DNA from: Hedera helix
Lineage: Eukaryota > Streptophyta > Magnoliopsida > Apiales > Araliaceae
Length of the DNA stretch: 64,000 nucleotides
Direction: 5' to 3'
NCBI GenBank assembly: GCA_947179155.2
Contig: OX359269.1
Location: forward strand, 52,141,524 to 52,205,523
Under the pieces are notes generated by a model. It did not search any database. It worked only from the letters and a program-made list of their open reading frames with translations, and was not told the origin of the DNA. Made by a program: the position numbers and the translations under genes. Below are positions 24,895 through 36,974 of the stretch, in pieces; the stretch's first letter is position 1; every line of letters begins with the position of its first letter.

Positions 24895-25164
24895 AAGAAG
24901 TGATCCTAAATCCAATTATTTCGAGTCAACTTCGTTCGTCACGAGTTAATTAACCAAGTTTGGCATAACTCAATTTAGATAAGGTCGAATGATCCTTACT
25001 TCCCAAACTTTTATTCTCTCATAAAACTCTTCTTTCGAAGAGGCAATCCCAAACTATTCTTCTATCAATAAATTAAACGATATTTATAAATCAATAAAAT
25101 TATACTTATAATATATAATAATATACATATATATCACGTATGTATAATATTGTAATATTTATAC

Positions 25165-25167
<3 letters not shown>
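24895..25167. repeat. Tandem array unit 3 (R3), truncated at its right
   Basis: Third copy of R (landmark AGTTTGGCATAACTCAATTT at 24957), ending in the (AC)n(AT)n run at which an LTR-like sequence begins. Confidence 0.8.

Positions 25168-25247
<80 letters not shown>
25168..25247. repeat. (AC)n(AT)n microsatellite
   Basis: About 26 AC units followed by about 13 AT units. Confidence 0.95.
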
Positions 25248-25250
<3 letters not shown>

Positions 25251-27465
25251 GATGACTTGAAAATTCATAAATATGATAAAGATAATCTTAAATGATTAAT
25301 ATGATTATAAAATGCAATAATCCTTAAATAAGGAAGTATAAGATAACCATTTGTGTAAGAATGAGGCTTGTAACGTAATCAATTGCAATTAAAGATTAAG
25401 ATATAAGACCTAATATTAGTAAATTGATAGATGATTAGAAGAAAATAGTGAGAGTTCTATTGTGAAACAAAAATAAAAATGATTAATACATACCTGAGTA
25501 TAAAACATGTAATATTGAACCAAGACCAGTTAAATGAGACTTATACTAAGAAAGAGTCCTGCCACAAGTGTGATAGGACAGAGTAAATGAAACGGGAGGT
25601 CATGTAGTACCTAAGAAAAGACAAACAATGAGTTTAGTTAAATAGATAGATGTTGTAAGGGTTTGGAAGTAAACCAAAGTTTAACGATACATGCAGTTGT
25701 AGTGATTTCGAGGATGGAATTCTTTTATAGGTGGAAGTCAAAAACCTGATTGAGTAAGAGAAATGTGTAGAGGTGACGAAACATCCTAACCTAATTCGAA
25801 TGTTTGGATTAAATGTGAAACATGTGTTTAGAGGTTTAAAACCTAGAGATAATTTGATAAATATACTTTGATGTATATATGAGTTAAGTGTTTATGATAT
25901 GGATAAATAAGGGAAACTTATTCACATGCGATTATAATACGGGAAGAACATGAGTATAATATAAATTATTATATGTATTTCAATACGAAAATTTTATGAA
26001 ACAACTTTTATTAACGAATGAGGTTAACTAGAAATTGTTAACGAATGATAGGATTGAATTAGTATTTACATAGAGGTATATTTATTTATTCAAAATGAAA
26101 CAAAAAAGGGGGGAAAACCCTGTAATTTAATTATTTTGGTTAATTACGTGGGTTAAGATTTATATGAGGTTATTGATCAAATAACTGTAATGTATGTATG
26201 GTTGGGTATTTTAGAGGAACCCAAACAATGAAGTTAGGTAAACCCGATATTATTAATAATTGTAAGAATGGGTGTTAGACTTGAGTAAATAGAAATTTCA
26301 TTAAATCCCATACCACATTAAGCTTTTCAGTTCGGGTGAAATTTTTTAAGGCTCAACGGATTTTTTATGTCAGCCTAGAGGGGGTATTAATATAATAGTT
26401 ATGTTAGTTATACTTAGTGTATCACTTTTGGCTAACCAAGTGGTTTACTAAATTCAACAGCTCATATGGTGTAATTCATGTTATAATTGTGTGACCAATT
26501 TTAGCTACAATGAAATATAAGAAAGATAATTAATTGGTTTTGTATCATGTATATAAGACTAGCTTGAAGGACTAATTAATATATAGCATTAAAAGTTGTT
26601 AAATGAAGGGAAAAGGAAAAATAAATGATTTTTATGAAATTTTTCATAAATGAAAAGTTTTCATTAAAGGAAAGTCTAGATAAATGAAAAGATGATCATT
26701 TTACCCTAGGTAATTTAGGTAATGACCTTGATGTCCTAGTAATGAAGAAATGTCTTTATTAACCATAAAAAAAATAAAATAATGACTTTTGGGTCCTTAA
26801 AATGTTAATATTTGTGGGACCAAATTGGTAGATAATGAAGGGCATTATTGTGATTTTAAAAGATTGGTGTACATATAATTTTATATGTATAGGATGTATA
26901 TTAATTTAACTAAGTGTTATGTGATTAAGAATATGTGTTAAGGCTGTGACAACCCGAAATTTCGAATATATTTTATAAGAATTTAATACATGTAAAATTC
27001 TTATTATAAGACGAAACGGGTCAGATGAATATAATATATATTTATTTTAGAATATGTGATATCTGTGGTGGATAAAATATGTATATATTTATATGTGAAA
27101 TATATACAATTATTTTAAAAGAAAATTTAATAGTTAATTAAAACTATTAATTTATTTATTTGGAATTAGTTATGAAATTGTATTATGTTATGAAAAATAT
27201 GTTTATGTGTATTATATATACACCTATATTTGAAAAATGGGAATTTATAGTTAAATAAACTACTGAATTCATTGATTTGAATTAACCAAGGAAATGAAAT
27301 ATGAGAGCCAAGAAAAATTAATTAAATCAATATTAATTAATTTGTATTGGGTTAAGATTATAATATAAATTAATATAATTTGTAAGCCTTGAATGACAAT
27401 GGAGTCTTTATGAATTAAATTTCATAAATGTGTAATTAATTCACTTAAATAAAATAGTGAATTAA

Positions 27466-27468
<3 letters not shown>

Positions 27469-27549
<81 letters not shown>
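27469..27549. repeat. (AT)n microsatellite inside the solo LTR
   Basis: About 40 AT units. Confidence 0.95.
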
Positions 27550-27551
<2 letters not shown>

Positions 27552-29559
27552 GCCAAACAGAAATAAATTAAATATGAAATGAGGGAAGTCATTCATTAAT
27601 CTTTATTAGTGGATGAATATGTTAACTTTAATTAATTAAATAAAGAAAGTTTTTTTCTTTTATTTAGTTAAAGTTGAGGATTATGTTACACTAATTAAAA
27701 ATGTAACATAAATAAGGGTATAATATTTAATATTATATCAAATTGAGGTGAATTAAATATTATGAATGGTTCAATACATAAAATGTGTAATTGGAACCAA
27801 ATGTGTAAACTAAATTAATAATTTGAATTATGATTAATTGTTAATGTCTTTAATATTATACTAGGAGATTGTGAATTGAAAATATGGAATAAGGGAACAA
27901 TAATTATTAAATAAATATTGGATGATTAAATTGGGTAAATTAGAATAATATTTAAATTTCGGTTAAAGATATTAAATTAATATATTTAATATTTTAAATA
28001 AAATAGCATGAAATAATTTATGGAGAGAAAGAAATAATTTATTTATGAAATAAAAGGTCAGCCTTATTGCTTCTATTTCCATCCAATTTCGGCAATCCGT
28101 TGTGAATTAATTGAGCCCAAAGCCGAGCAACCTTCTTATTGTTTTTCCCAGCTATATTAAGCGGCCCAAACTGTGAAGTGTGATGAGAAAATTATAGCAT
28201 CAGGTGACTCTCTTTGTGGGACGACCAAGTGGGGGGATGGGAAGTATTCAGTTAACAGCCAAAAGGAAGAGATGATGCATCTACAATGATCTACTCAACA
28301 GCTACAAAGTGGCATAGAAAACTGCTCAGTAAGAGCAGTTCGGCAGACCCCTCTAGGGGACAGCTAGGAGGTAGCTTGGCGGGTTTTGTAGGGGTCAAAC
28401 TAGAGGGTTGCAGTAGATGGAAAAAAAAACATTTCACCTATTAAACTACCCAGCTTAACTCTCCTTACAAACTGTCAGTATTTGCTATGTGAAAGAAAAC
28501 TAAATCTAAAGAAATATAGAGCGAGAGAGCTCGGCAGTAAGGAGAAGAGGAATTGTAGCAGCAACTGGAGCATCTATTTGCTTAAAACAAGAAAGCACAA
28601 ACTTTTATTCAACCAAACATTAAGGTATAAAAATACTTATGCACTTAGGTTCTTAATTAATTTATGTTAAGTAGTTATGTCATTTTTTCTATTTGGTTGC
28701 TTGTGGGAGTTATGGACTGTGAATGAGAGGGGCATGAAGGCTCCGGAGAAACAAGGATGATGATATGGCTGGAGTAGTTGTTAAATGTTTTCTGTGTGGC
28801 TTATTGTACATATATGTTAATAATATGAAAGTCATTAAACCCTGCCTACAATGTGTTTGATGATATTCCTAAGAGAGGTAAAATTTCTGAATATATGGTT
28901 AATCTAATGTGGTTTTTTAAACCAATGAAATCTCTGTTGTAAGTTACAAATCCATGTCCCATGTCCATTGTATGAATCATAATATAAAGTTTTGTGGTTA
29001 AAACTTAGCTATCAAATGTTAGTTCATCAAGATGACAGAAATAAGTTATATGAATAAGCGTATGGCACCGTGAGATATAAGAGAGTAGATCTGGCCAAGA
29101 AAATCCAGGAAAACTCGCCGGAAAACCTGCCATTCCGTCGAAGAAGATGACCGGAAAATATTTTCTGGCTAACTTTCCGGGAGCTTTATCTATGTTAGAG
29201 GAAGAATCTGGAAATAAATCGTTCTACAAAGTTGTAGATAATTAAATTTCGTGTGGAATGGACATAAGATTCGTAATTTTTGAATAAACGGGCTAATTAT
29301 TATAATTTTCGGAAGTTTCAACACATTTAAAATTATAATTTAATTACAGAAAAATTATTTGTTTTCTGACAATTATTTTACAGTAGTGTTATGATATTAT
29401 TTTTGAATTACTGAAAATTTTTATGGAATTATTGGAGAGCTTAGATATTTATTGTATTTTTATGGTTATTTCAAAATAGTGGAAATTCATAAAAAAATTT
29501 ATGAATGTTTGAAAATTATGGTAAATTGGTGGAAAATCTTATATTAATATAATATAAAT

Positions 29560-29728
29560 GTTGATAGTGTTTGGAGAATATAATAAATATTTAGGATTAA
29601 TATTTAAATGTTTTAAATATTAATCTAGTTAGTTTAATATTATATTTTCCAAGTATAATAAATATTTAGGATTAATATTTAAATGTTTTAGGTATTAATC
29701 TATTTAGTTTAATATTATATTTTCCAAA
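29560..29728. repeat. Two tandem ~87-bp repeats in the solo LTR
   Basis: TAGGATTAATATTTAAATGTTTTA occurs at about 29592 and 29659, each followed by TATTAATCTA and TTTAATATTATATTTTCC. The related LTR at 61940-62330 has five copies (complementary strand). Confidence 0.85.
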
Positions 29729-29729
29729 T

Positions 29730-30170
29730 TTATGATTAAATTAATTATTTATTATTTAATTAATATTAAATAATAAACAAGGATGATAAATTAATTCATT
29801 ATTATTTAATTACTATTAAATAATAATTAAAGACAACTAAGATTGATTATTTAATTATTTATTATTTGATTAACTTTCAATAATAAATAAATTCAGTTAG
29901 TTATTATTTATTATTAAATAATAACTAATGATATTTGATTATTTACTATATAATTTTATTATTTAATTAACTTTAAATAATAAATGAATCTAGTTAGTTA
30001 GTTATTATTTATTATTAAATAATAACTAAGGATATTTGATTATTTATAATATAATATAATTATTTATTATTTGATTAACTTTAAATAATAAATAAATATA
30101 ATAAGTTATTATTTATTATTAAATAATAACTAAAGGTAGTTCATTACTTACTATTTAATTAATGTTAATA
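29730..30170. repeat. Palindromic TTATTATTTAATTAA repeat array
   Basis: Successive near-palindromes of the form TTATTATTTAATTAA...TTAAATAATAA recur about every 90-100 bp. They can form many alternative hairpins. A shorter equivalent is at 61690-61930 in the related LTR. Confidence 0.75.
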
Positions 30171-32857
30171 GTAATTAAATGAAATTAGATTTAATGAAAT
30201 AAAGAAAATGTATTTTAACTCATTTGTTTAAACAATTATAATAAATTGTTTAATAGTTTAATAAGTGTTTAGCACTTGAGAAAAATTGATATAAATTAAT
30301 TAAATTATTAACCTAAGATTGATTAATTGTTTTATAGGTTAATGATAGTATATTAAATTATTTGTTATGTAACTTTTATTTGCTAGATAAATAGCATAAT
30401 TGAGCGCATAATTGTATAATTTTACGTAGTGCTAATTGATAGACCAATGTTGTTAATATTAGGTCATTCAAATAGAGTTATGTAAAGCTAGTTAGCTGTA
30501 GATCGACTATCAAGCAAGTTCCCTAAACCCTACTCAATTTATATTCGAGCAGGATATATTATTTTATTGAGCAAGTTTCCTAACTCAAACTCAAGTTATT
30601 ATGTTTCAAGCATAATTATTCTACCTCTTTAAATTGTTGATTCACAGATAGTGCATGTTGCATGTGTTCATCAGGTATGAAAGGCTGATCACCTTCATTA
30701 CCCTAAGGTTCAGTTAAATTTGTTCATGGTCATTATTGACACTCAACATTAATTGATTCAGTCATTCAATTATTGAAATTATGATTCGTATTCTTTCACA
30801 ATTATTATATTGTTGAAAATCTAAAAGCTTATTCTTTCTTTTAATCATGATATATCGTTATTGTATTTAAACTTGCTGCGCAAATTTGTTGCTCACTCTT
30901 ACTATATCATGATAACAAATTTCAGATTAATATGAATGTTCGAGGAAAGACGGAGACAAAAGCGGAGGGCAAGATTATAGTGTTATGCATGATAACTAAT
31001 TAGTTATTTGACGTAAGTTAATTGTGTAAACCTTTTAATGAAACTAGAGGTATATGTGTAAGTTAAGGTCAGAAACCTTGGGATATGTTGTAGAATACTC
31101 TTAAATAAATAATTTATGTTTATATATTCCGCATTAGTTATAGAACATGTTTGAAGATGTTGTACTCGAATTTGGGGGCGTTACAAAGGCTTACATTAAG
31201 AAAAAGATTTTCTTGAAAAATAAATGCAAAAAAACACTATTCACACGAGAAACGTCTTTTTATTTTTCAAAAATTTCACATTCACAAATAGCGTTTATAT
31301 AAGGTGGCGATGCGTAATTTCAAATAATATATTTCTCGAAGAATTAGCGAAAATCACTATTTACGAATTCGAAAAAGAAATAAACCTAGTAAGAACTTTT
31401 CATAAAAGAAAAGTTTAGGAACTTTCCATCAATGAAATTTTTTTACAAAATAAAAGTCTAGAGAAATAGGGAGATGGTCATCTTGCCCTTAATGAAATAG
31501 TGTAATGACTTTGGTGTCCTTGTATCACCTAATGACCATGTTACCCTTGGTTGGTGAGGGGTAAAGACTAAATTACCCTTAGTCTTGCAATTGTATTATA
31601 AAAGAGGAGCTAGGGTTCAAGAGCTCTCATTTTTCAACATTCTTGAGTTGGAAAGCTTGAGAGCAATGGAGGGAGAGAAAGAAATGCTACCGAGAGAAGT
31701 AGAGAAAGTGAGGTTTCGTGGGAAAGGAAGAGGAGAAGAAGATGAGCTCTAGCAAGTTCCTAATTACTCTAAGCAAGAAGATGATCCACCTAGAAGGTTA
31801 AACGTGTTTCTAACTTTAAACTAGTTAATCTATGTTGTGTATTGGGTATGAAATTATGTTTTGATGTAAGAGAATGAGGTTTTGATGGTGGAACATGGTG
31901 GTTCCAAGGGTATAAGGTGTTATTGTTAGTGAATCCATGGTTGAATTTCATTTCTTTGTTAATGTGGTTAAGAAAACATAGATGATTTGGTTGAATGAAA
32001 ACCTAGGTTTTAAAATTTGTTTTCAAAAGATAATGACTTTGTATGGTTGAAGTTGTAAGATGATCCATGAGTTCCTTTATGAATCTATAAGTTAATAATG
32101 TGGTGTTGTTGAAAAGCTTAAAATATTAAGCTATGATGAATGTTGAGCACGAATGACTTAAATGCCTACAAAATGTTTGACAAAAGTCTTAAAAGAAAGG
32201 TTTTCTAAACATTGGTACTTCATGTAGTTGATTTATTGGAATATCAATGAGTAATGTATGAAATGTGTTTTGAATCATGTTGGTTTCAAGCATTTTAAAC
32301 TAGAGGCATGATTTGGGGGAAATGAATGAGTATGATTTCGTAAATGTTTTCAACTAAGAACATGATTGTGTAAAAGGATCAAAAGTTGATTTCTATGTTT
32401 AATGATGTATTTTCAAAACTTTAGAATGCTAATGTATGATAGTTCAATCAAATAAGTTAAGGTTTTCAAAATCAGAATTGGAAATCAAAGTTTTTAAAAA
32501 TCAGACATGACCGCAACTGCGCTCAAAGCTACTGTCTAGAAAAATGAACTGGAACACACCTGCAGACGTAGGGGAGCGCACCTGCGCTGGTTACCGCAGC
32601 TGCAGTAGGGCCGAGCACAGTTGCGCCCAGGCCTACTGTTTTCAGTTTTTCGAGTCGGGGTGGATTCGAGCCATGTTTTCCTAAAGATTAAGAGTCTGTG
32701 ATGTATAAACTAAATACTTAGGTATGTTAAACCAATGTGGATGACCTAATAGTGTCTAATTGGTAATTTGAATCAATAATTGGTGTAAGTCGTTAATGAA
32801 CGTTAAGACAAAAAGAATTATAAAATAATTTGTAAGGTGAAATAAATTCACAAGTAT

Positions 32858-32965
32858 GAGTTGATCGGGTTGGGAGAGTTGACCGGGTTGGGACAGTTGA
32901 CTGAGTTAGGTGAGTTAATCGAGTCAGGTAAGTTGACCAAGTTAGGTAGGTCCACCGGGTCGGTT
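32858..32965 (+). repeat. 18-bp minisatellite, six units
   Basis: Six consecutive degenerate units based on GAGTTGACCGGGTTGGGA. It lies in the right part of the interrupted LTR-like sequence. Confidence 0.85.
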
Positions 32966-33539
32966 AGGTCCGATAAGAAATTTTAAAACAAAAACTTTAT
33001 TTTTAGGGATATCAATTGTAATGTTTAGACATTTCACAGTGTTCGAATAAGTAAAGAAGATTTAAGGATAAGTTAAATAAATAGATGTGGGTTTAATGGT
33101 GACCGATAGGTAGCTCGGGTTATTAAAAAAAAAGTTTGTATGAGGGATAATGAAAGTTAAAACAAGAGTCTTAATTTAAGATTAGGTTAAGTATCTAGAT
33201 TTGACTAATATTGTATTGTCGATTTTGTATAACATGTAGGTCGATCGAAGGACGCGAAAATTAACGTAATCGGTAAAGATGGTAAAAGGTAAATTTTTCA
33301 AAACTTGCTCCTAAGTGTGAACTGTTATAAAATGTAGATTGTTATTATGTGTAAAACTGTTATGTGTACATATAATATTATGTGCAACCAAGGTGTTAAT
33401 CTGTCTTTGTGCAAGTATGTGATAAATTTGGAAATGTTCAGATAATGAGATGAGATGACTGTTAAACATGAATTGTATAGTGTGATGCATATATATCTAT
33501 AATACAAAACACAAGTAGTATGATGCACATAACCAAATG

Positions 33540-33735
33540 CACTGCATAAGATGTATGATACATGTATAAAATGAACATCATGTATTTATATATTATACTT
33601 AAATTTTTAAAAATTTATATATTATACTTAAAATTTAAAAAAAATATCCTACACTATAAAATAATTATTTTTTTCAGTGGGGTCAATTGACCTCATTCCA
33701 TGCCATGTAGCTGCGTCCTTGCATCCAATAATCTC
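33540..33735 (-). mobile_element. hAT-like fragment, relative of 48778-49310
   Basis: The complement of 33665-33728 (GGACGCAGCTACATGGCATGG, then GGTCAATTGACCCC and an A/T tract) matches the left part of the 533-bp element at 48778 (GGGACGAAGCCACG, GGTCAATTGACCCC). Only one end is recognisable. Confidence 0.5.
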
Positions 33736-34610
33736 AAAATTAGAGATACATATAAATTTAAAAAAAAAATTAGAAATTAACATGAATTATTTTAAATATT
33801 TAAAACAACAAATGAATATGTTAAATAGTAGAACTTTTGAGTTAGCTCACAATATGATAGTTAGTTTACTTAAAGGGAATAACTTTTAATTTATTTTAAA
33901 CTTAAAATTTCACAATTTGACTAATATAAAATTTTAAAATATCTTTATTTTAGAACGGTTGTCTAGTCTGTGATATCTCAAATTATAAATTTCTTTTGAT
34001 CCGTATGCCTTGTGAAGGTCTTGATTAATCATAGAGAACTAATGATTGTTTGTTTCGATTGAACAAGAAAGTGTGAGGATACAAAATTCATTCCAAATAC
34101 TTTCACTCGTCAAAAGACTGTAATTTTTGAAAAATTAAGATGATCATTCATGTCCTTGTCACTTTTATTCAATTAAATAATACTATGTATATATGGACAA
34201 AAGAATCACATTTGGTTTTGAAATTATTTAATTTGTGAAAGCTTAAATTTAAATTGTGATGAAAATTTGTTTTAGTTTTTAAATAAATTTTTTGAATTAA
34301 TAATACTTTTAAAATAATTTAGAATACTGATTATTGTTCAATTCTAACTAAATTAAGCGATAATGATAAAAGTGTACTCGAAGTTGGCAAGTTTTTCAAT
34401 TTTAATCCATATATTTAAATATCAACAATTAACACCCTATGAATATAACAAAATCCGTATAAGTATAACAAAATAAGAGTAGTATAAGGCACTATTTAAC
34501 TATATTAGACAAAAATAATATTATTCACAGAAACGCAGTTCTTGTTAATTTATTTTTAATTTAATATTCTTCACCCCCTCTAATCAATTTAATCTCCATC
34601 TTCTTCTCAT
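33736..34610. other. AT-rich region, nothing recognised
   Basis: No coding frame or repeat boundary could be supported. A 70-residue open frame (33677-33889) begins in the hAT-like fragment and is poly-Lys/Asn noise. Confidence 0.4.
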
Positions 34611-34611
34611 T

Positions 34612-35049
34612 TTTTTGGTGCAAAGGAGGCTTCACAACCAAAAACTAAAATAATAAAGTTTCATTACAATCAATCTCTAGCAAAGCTAGGATATCAAATG
34701 GAGGATCCTTACTACTAATAATATCGAAATTATGACTATGACCCAAATTCATAAACTTGTCCGCGCATCTATTTCCTTTCTGTCTCGTGTGTATAAGCTT
34801 CAAATTCCAAGGCTTCCTTAAAAGTTGCTGGCATTCCATGATCAAACTTTCATCTGAGTGGTCCTTAACGTCTCCCTCCTTTATGAGTTTAACAGCAGCG
34901 CTAGAATCAATTTTCACTTCATAAAACCATAATCGCCGTCTAGAAATAATAGCCATCACAAATAAGACCAAACCAGAAAAAATCTTCAGGTCACCACCAC
35001 CAATTTGCCTCACAAGAAAAGTGTAAGAATTGATGGTGGTGGTTGTCAC
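34612..35049 (-). pseudogene. LINE 3' fragment with RNase H-like (RVT_3 type) domain
   Basis: The minus-strand frame 35049-34645 ends with a recognisable plant LINE RNase H tail: VKIDSSAAVKLI (catalytic-Asp region), then ECQQLL, IHTRQKGNRCADKFMNLG (the conserved GN..AD motif) and DPPFDILALLEID. The N-terminal third (MTTTTINSYTFLV...) is unlike the family and may be read-through. After the stop, a short A-run on the minus strand (near 34612) may be the retroposition tail. The reverse transcriptase and endonuclease parts are absent, so this is a 5'-truncated dead copy. Confidence 0.78.
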
Positions 35050-36060
35050 TACTCTAACCCCGCCACTGCAAACCCTAACCTCTACACCTCCAAGTTCATG
35101 TAGATATTTAATTAATGTTTGCTATGACTTAATTGATTTGGGTTTCTATGAGTAAGGAGAATAGGTTTCTTCCAAACCCCCCCTTTTTTCCTAATAATCT
35201 ATTAGAAGAATAATGCAGACTATAATGTCCACTCGGTTCTCTTTTTAGGAAAAACATCATCAACTTTTATCATCTGAAACACCATTAGTCAAGATAATAC
35301 AATTCACAGTTCCTGATCATAATCATGCAGATCAACAGTTCATCTTTGCACTACGGGTCAAAGACATTCAATATAACACCAACGGACATGATTATACCAG
35401 ATTCAGCCTTTGATCATAATCATACCAAACAACAGTTCATCTTTGCACTACGGGCCAAAGAGAACATTCACCACGTGCCATAAAAGACACCGAACAGATG
35501 TATCGCCTTTAACCTATCATCTGTTCAACAATTATATCGCATCTGTGCCCCTGACCACAGATATTCACAACAACTTAATTTTGGATGATTAGAATGATAT
35601 AAATGATGAACAGAAGAAACAGGATAAACAATAAGTATCAGAATTTTACTTTGTACAGATTCAAATAATGTCCAAATTGTCAACATAATGTGGAGTGAAA
35701 TTTAAAAATGATATTCAAAATCCACAATTCAGAATAACGGTTACAGTTCAATAGAAAGGTTCACGTAAATAGGATGGTTCAATTGAAATGATGAAGTGCA
35801 ACTATTATGGAACATATAATATTTTCAGGAATTATAGAAGCAATAGTTCCATAATAAGTTTCGATTTAGGTGTATGAAAGAAAATAATATCTCTTACCGT
35901 AACAGGTTTGATTAACAAAAAGTGAAGAAAATTATTATCCCTTACCATAGTAAGTTTGAATAATGGAAGATGAAAAAGATGGTATCCCTTATGAGTATAA
36001 AGGAAAATAATATCACTTACGAATATGAAATAAATGATATTATAAACGAATATGCAATAA
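35050..36060. other. Unrecognised sequence, possibly the end of the minus-strand LTR
   Basis: Contains two similar stretches, CAACAGTTCATCTTTGCACTACGGG at 35334 and 35430, both followed by CAAAGA. The 36-37 kb LTR-like sequence seems to continue into this region without a clear edge. The 60-residue open frame at 35410-35592 has no recognisable product. Confidence 0.4.
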
Positions 36061-36410
36061 AAGTGTCATGAGATAATTCGTGTAGACAAATTATTTCCAC
36101 AAGAGACAAATAAGAAATGAATACGAAGAGTTATTCACCAAACAGGCGATAATCCGCGTAGTCAAGTTATTCTCAGAGATTAATAAGGAATAAATACGAA
36201 AGGTTATTCACCAACAGGCGGTAATCCGCACCGTAAGGTTATTCCCACAATTTAATAAAAATTGAATACGAAGAGTTATTCACCAAACATGAGGTAATCC
36301 GCGCAGTAAGGTTATTCTCAGAGATTAATAAGGAATGAATACGAAAGGTTATTCACCAACAGGCGGTAATCCGCGCCGTAAGGTTATTCCCACAATTTAA
36401 TACATGGAAA
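36061..36410. repeat. Four to five tandem ~75-bp repeats
   Basis: Units of the form GGTTATTCACCAACAGGCGGTAATCCGCGCCGTAAGGTTATTC...AATAAGGAATGAATACGAA repeat at about 36129, 36207, 36277 and 36350, with a diverged start near 36071. GGCGGTAATCCGC and TAAGGTTATTC are the best conserved parts. Confidence 0.88.
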
Positions 36411-36974
36411 TAAAAGGCACATCTTATGAGTAAGAAAGAAACGATATTATTTTCGAGAATCAAATAATGATAATCTCTTACCGTAGTAAGTTTAAATAAT
36501 AGAATATGAAAGAAGATGATATTCCTTACCTTGATATTGTGAAACAAGTTTATAGTCGAACAAATCCTTCCTTGTTCGTAGCAGTAAAGAATCTGACTTT
36601 TGAGTCTTGTAGAGTTTTTTAAAATCTCTTTATGTTTTTAAAATAATGTTACTCTCGGAAAGATAGACGACATAGACTCAAGAATCACTCAATTCGGAGT
36701 TAATATGAATGAGTTATGAATTTTCAAAACTAAGACTGAAAATAGTGACGAAAATCAGAATAGGTTACGGTTTTTAGTATTTTAAGGCATAAAAATGATT
36801 TCAGATGACTTTTCTTCCTTCTTCAAAGTTGTAGAGGATGAAAAACTGAAGAGACATGCTTTTAATTTATTAAATTCTGACAAATAATGAATTTATTATG
36901 ATTTTTCGAAAGAGTTAGTGTACATAAGAAAATTCCACTCGGGAATTCAAAGAAGAATGCAAAAGATTTCAAAA

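Larger units (their letters stand above)
26945..31185 (+). mobile_element. Solo LTR, 4241 bp, with AAGGC target-site duplication
   Basis: Starts TGTGACAACCCGAAATTTC and ends GAATTTGGGGGCGTTACA, so the ends are TG...CA and complementary over about 18 bp with mismatches. AAGGC occurs immediately before (26940-26944) and after (31186-31190). TG/CA ends with a 5-bp duplication mean LTR-retrotransposon integration; the absence of internal coding or a second LTR makes it a solo LTR left by recombination. It contains an (AT)n run (27469-27548) and palindromic AT repeats (29560-30170). An inverted relative begins at 60628. Confidence 0.85.
25249..33490 (+). mobile_element. Large LTR-like sequence interrupted by a solo LTR; right end uncertain
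   Basis: Begins TGTGATGACTTG right after the (AT)n run. Excluding the insert at 26945-31185, the flanks join smoothly (GTGTTAAGGC + TTACATTAAG). It has LTR-like features: a TATAAAAG box at 31597-31604, then a leader-like stretch (AGAGCTCTCATTTTTCAAC), long AT-rich non-coding arms and an 18-bp minisatellite (32858-32965). It contains no gag or pol frame, so it is probably a solo or truncated LTR of a large retrotransposon. A clean CA end with matching duplication was not found; a candidate near 33488 (before TATAT) is weak. Confidence 0.5.

Noticed and set aside
28482..28670. 62-residue frame in the solo LTR
   Set aside because: Lies in the probable transcribed non-coding part of an LTR; no domain.
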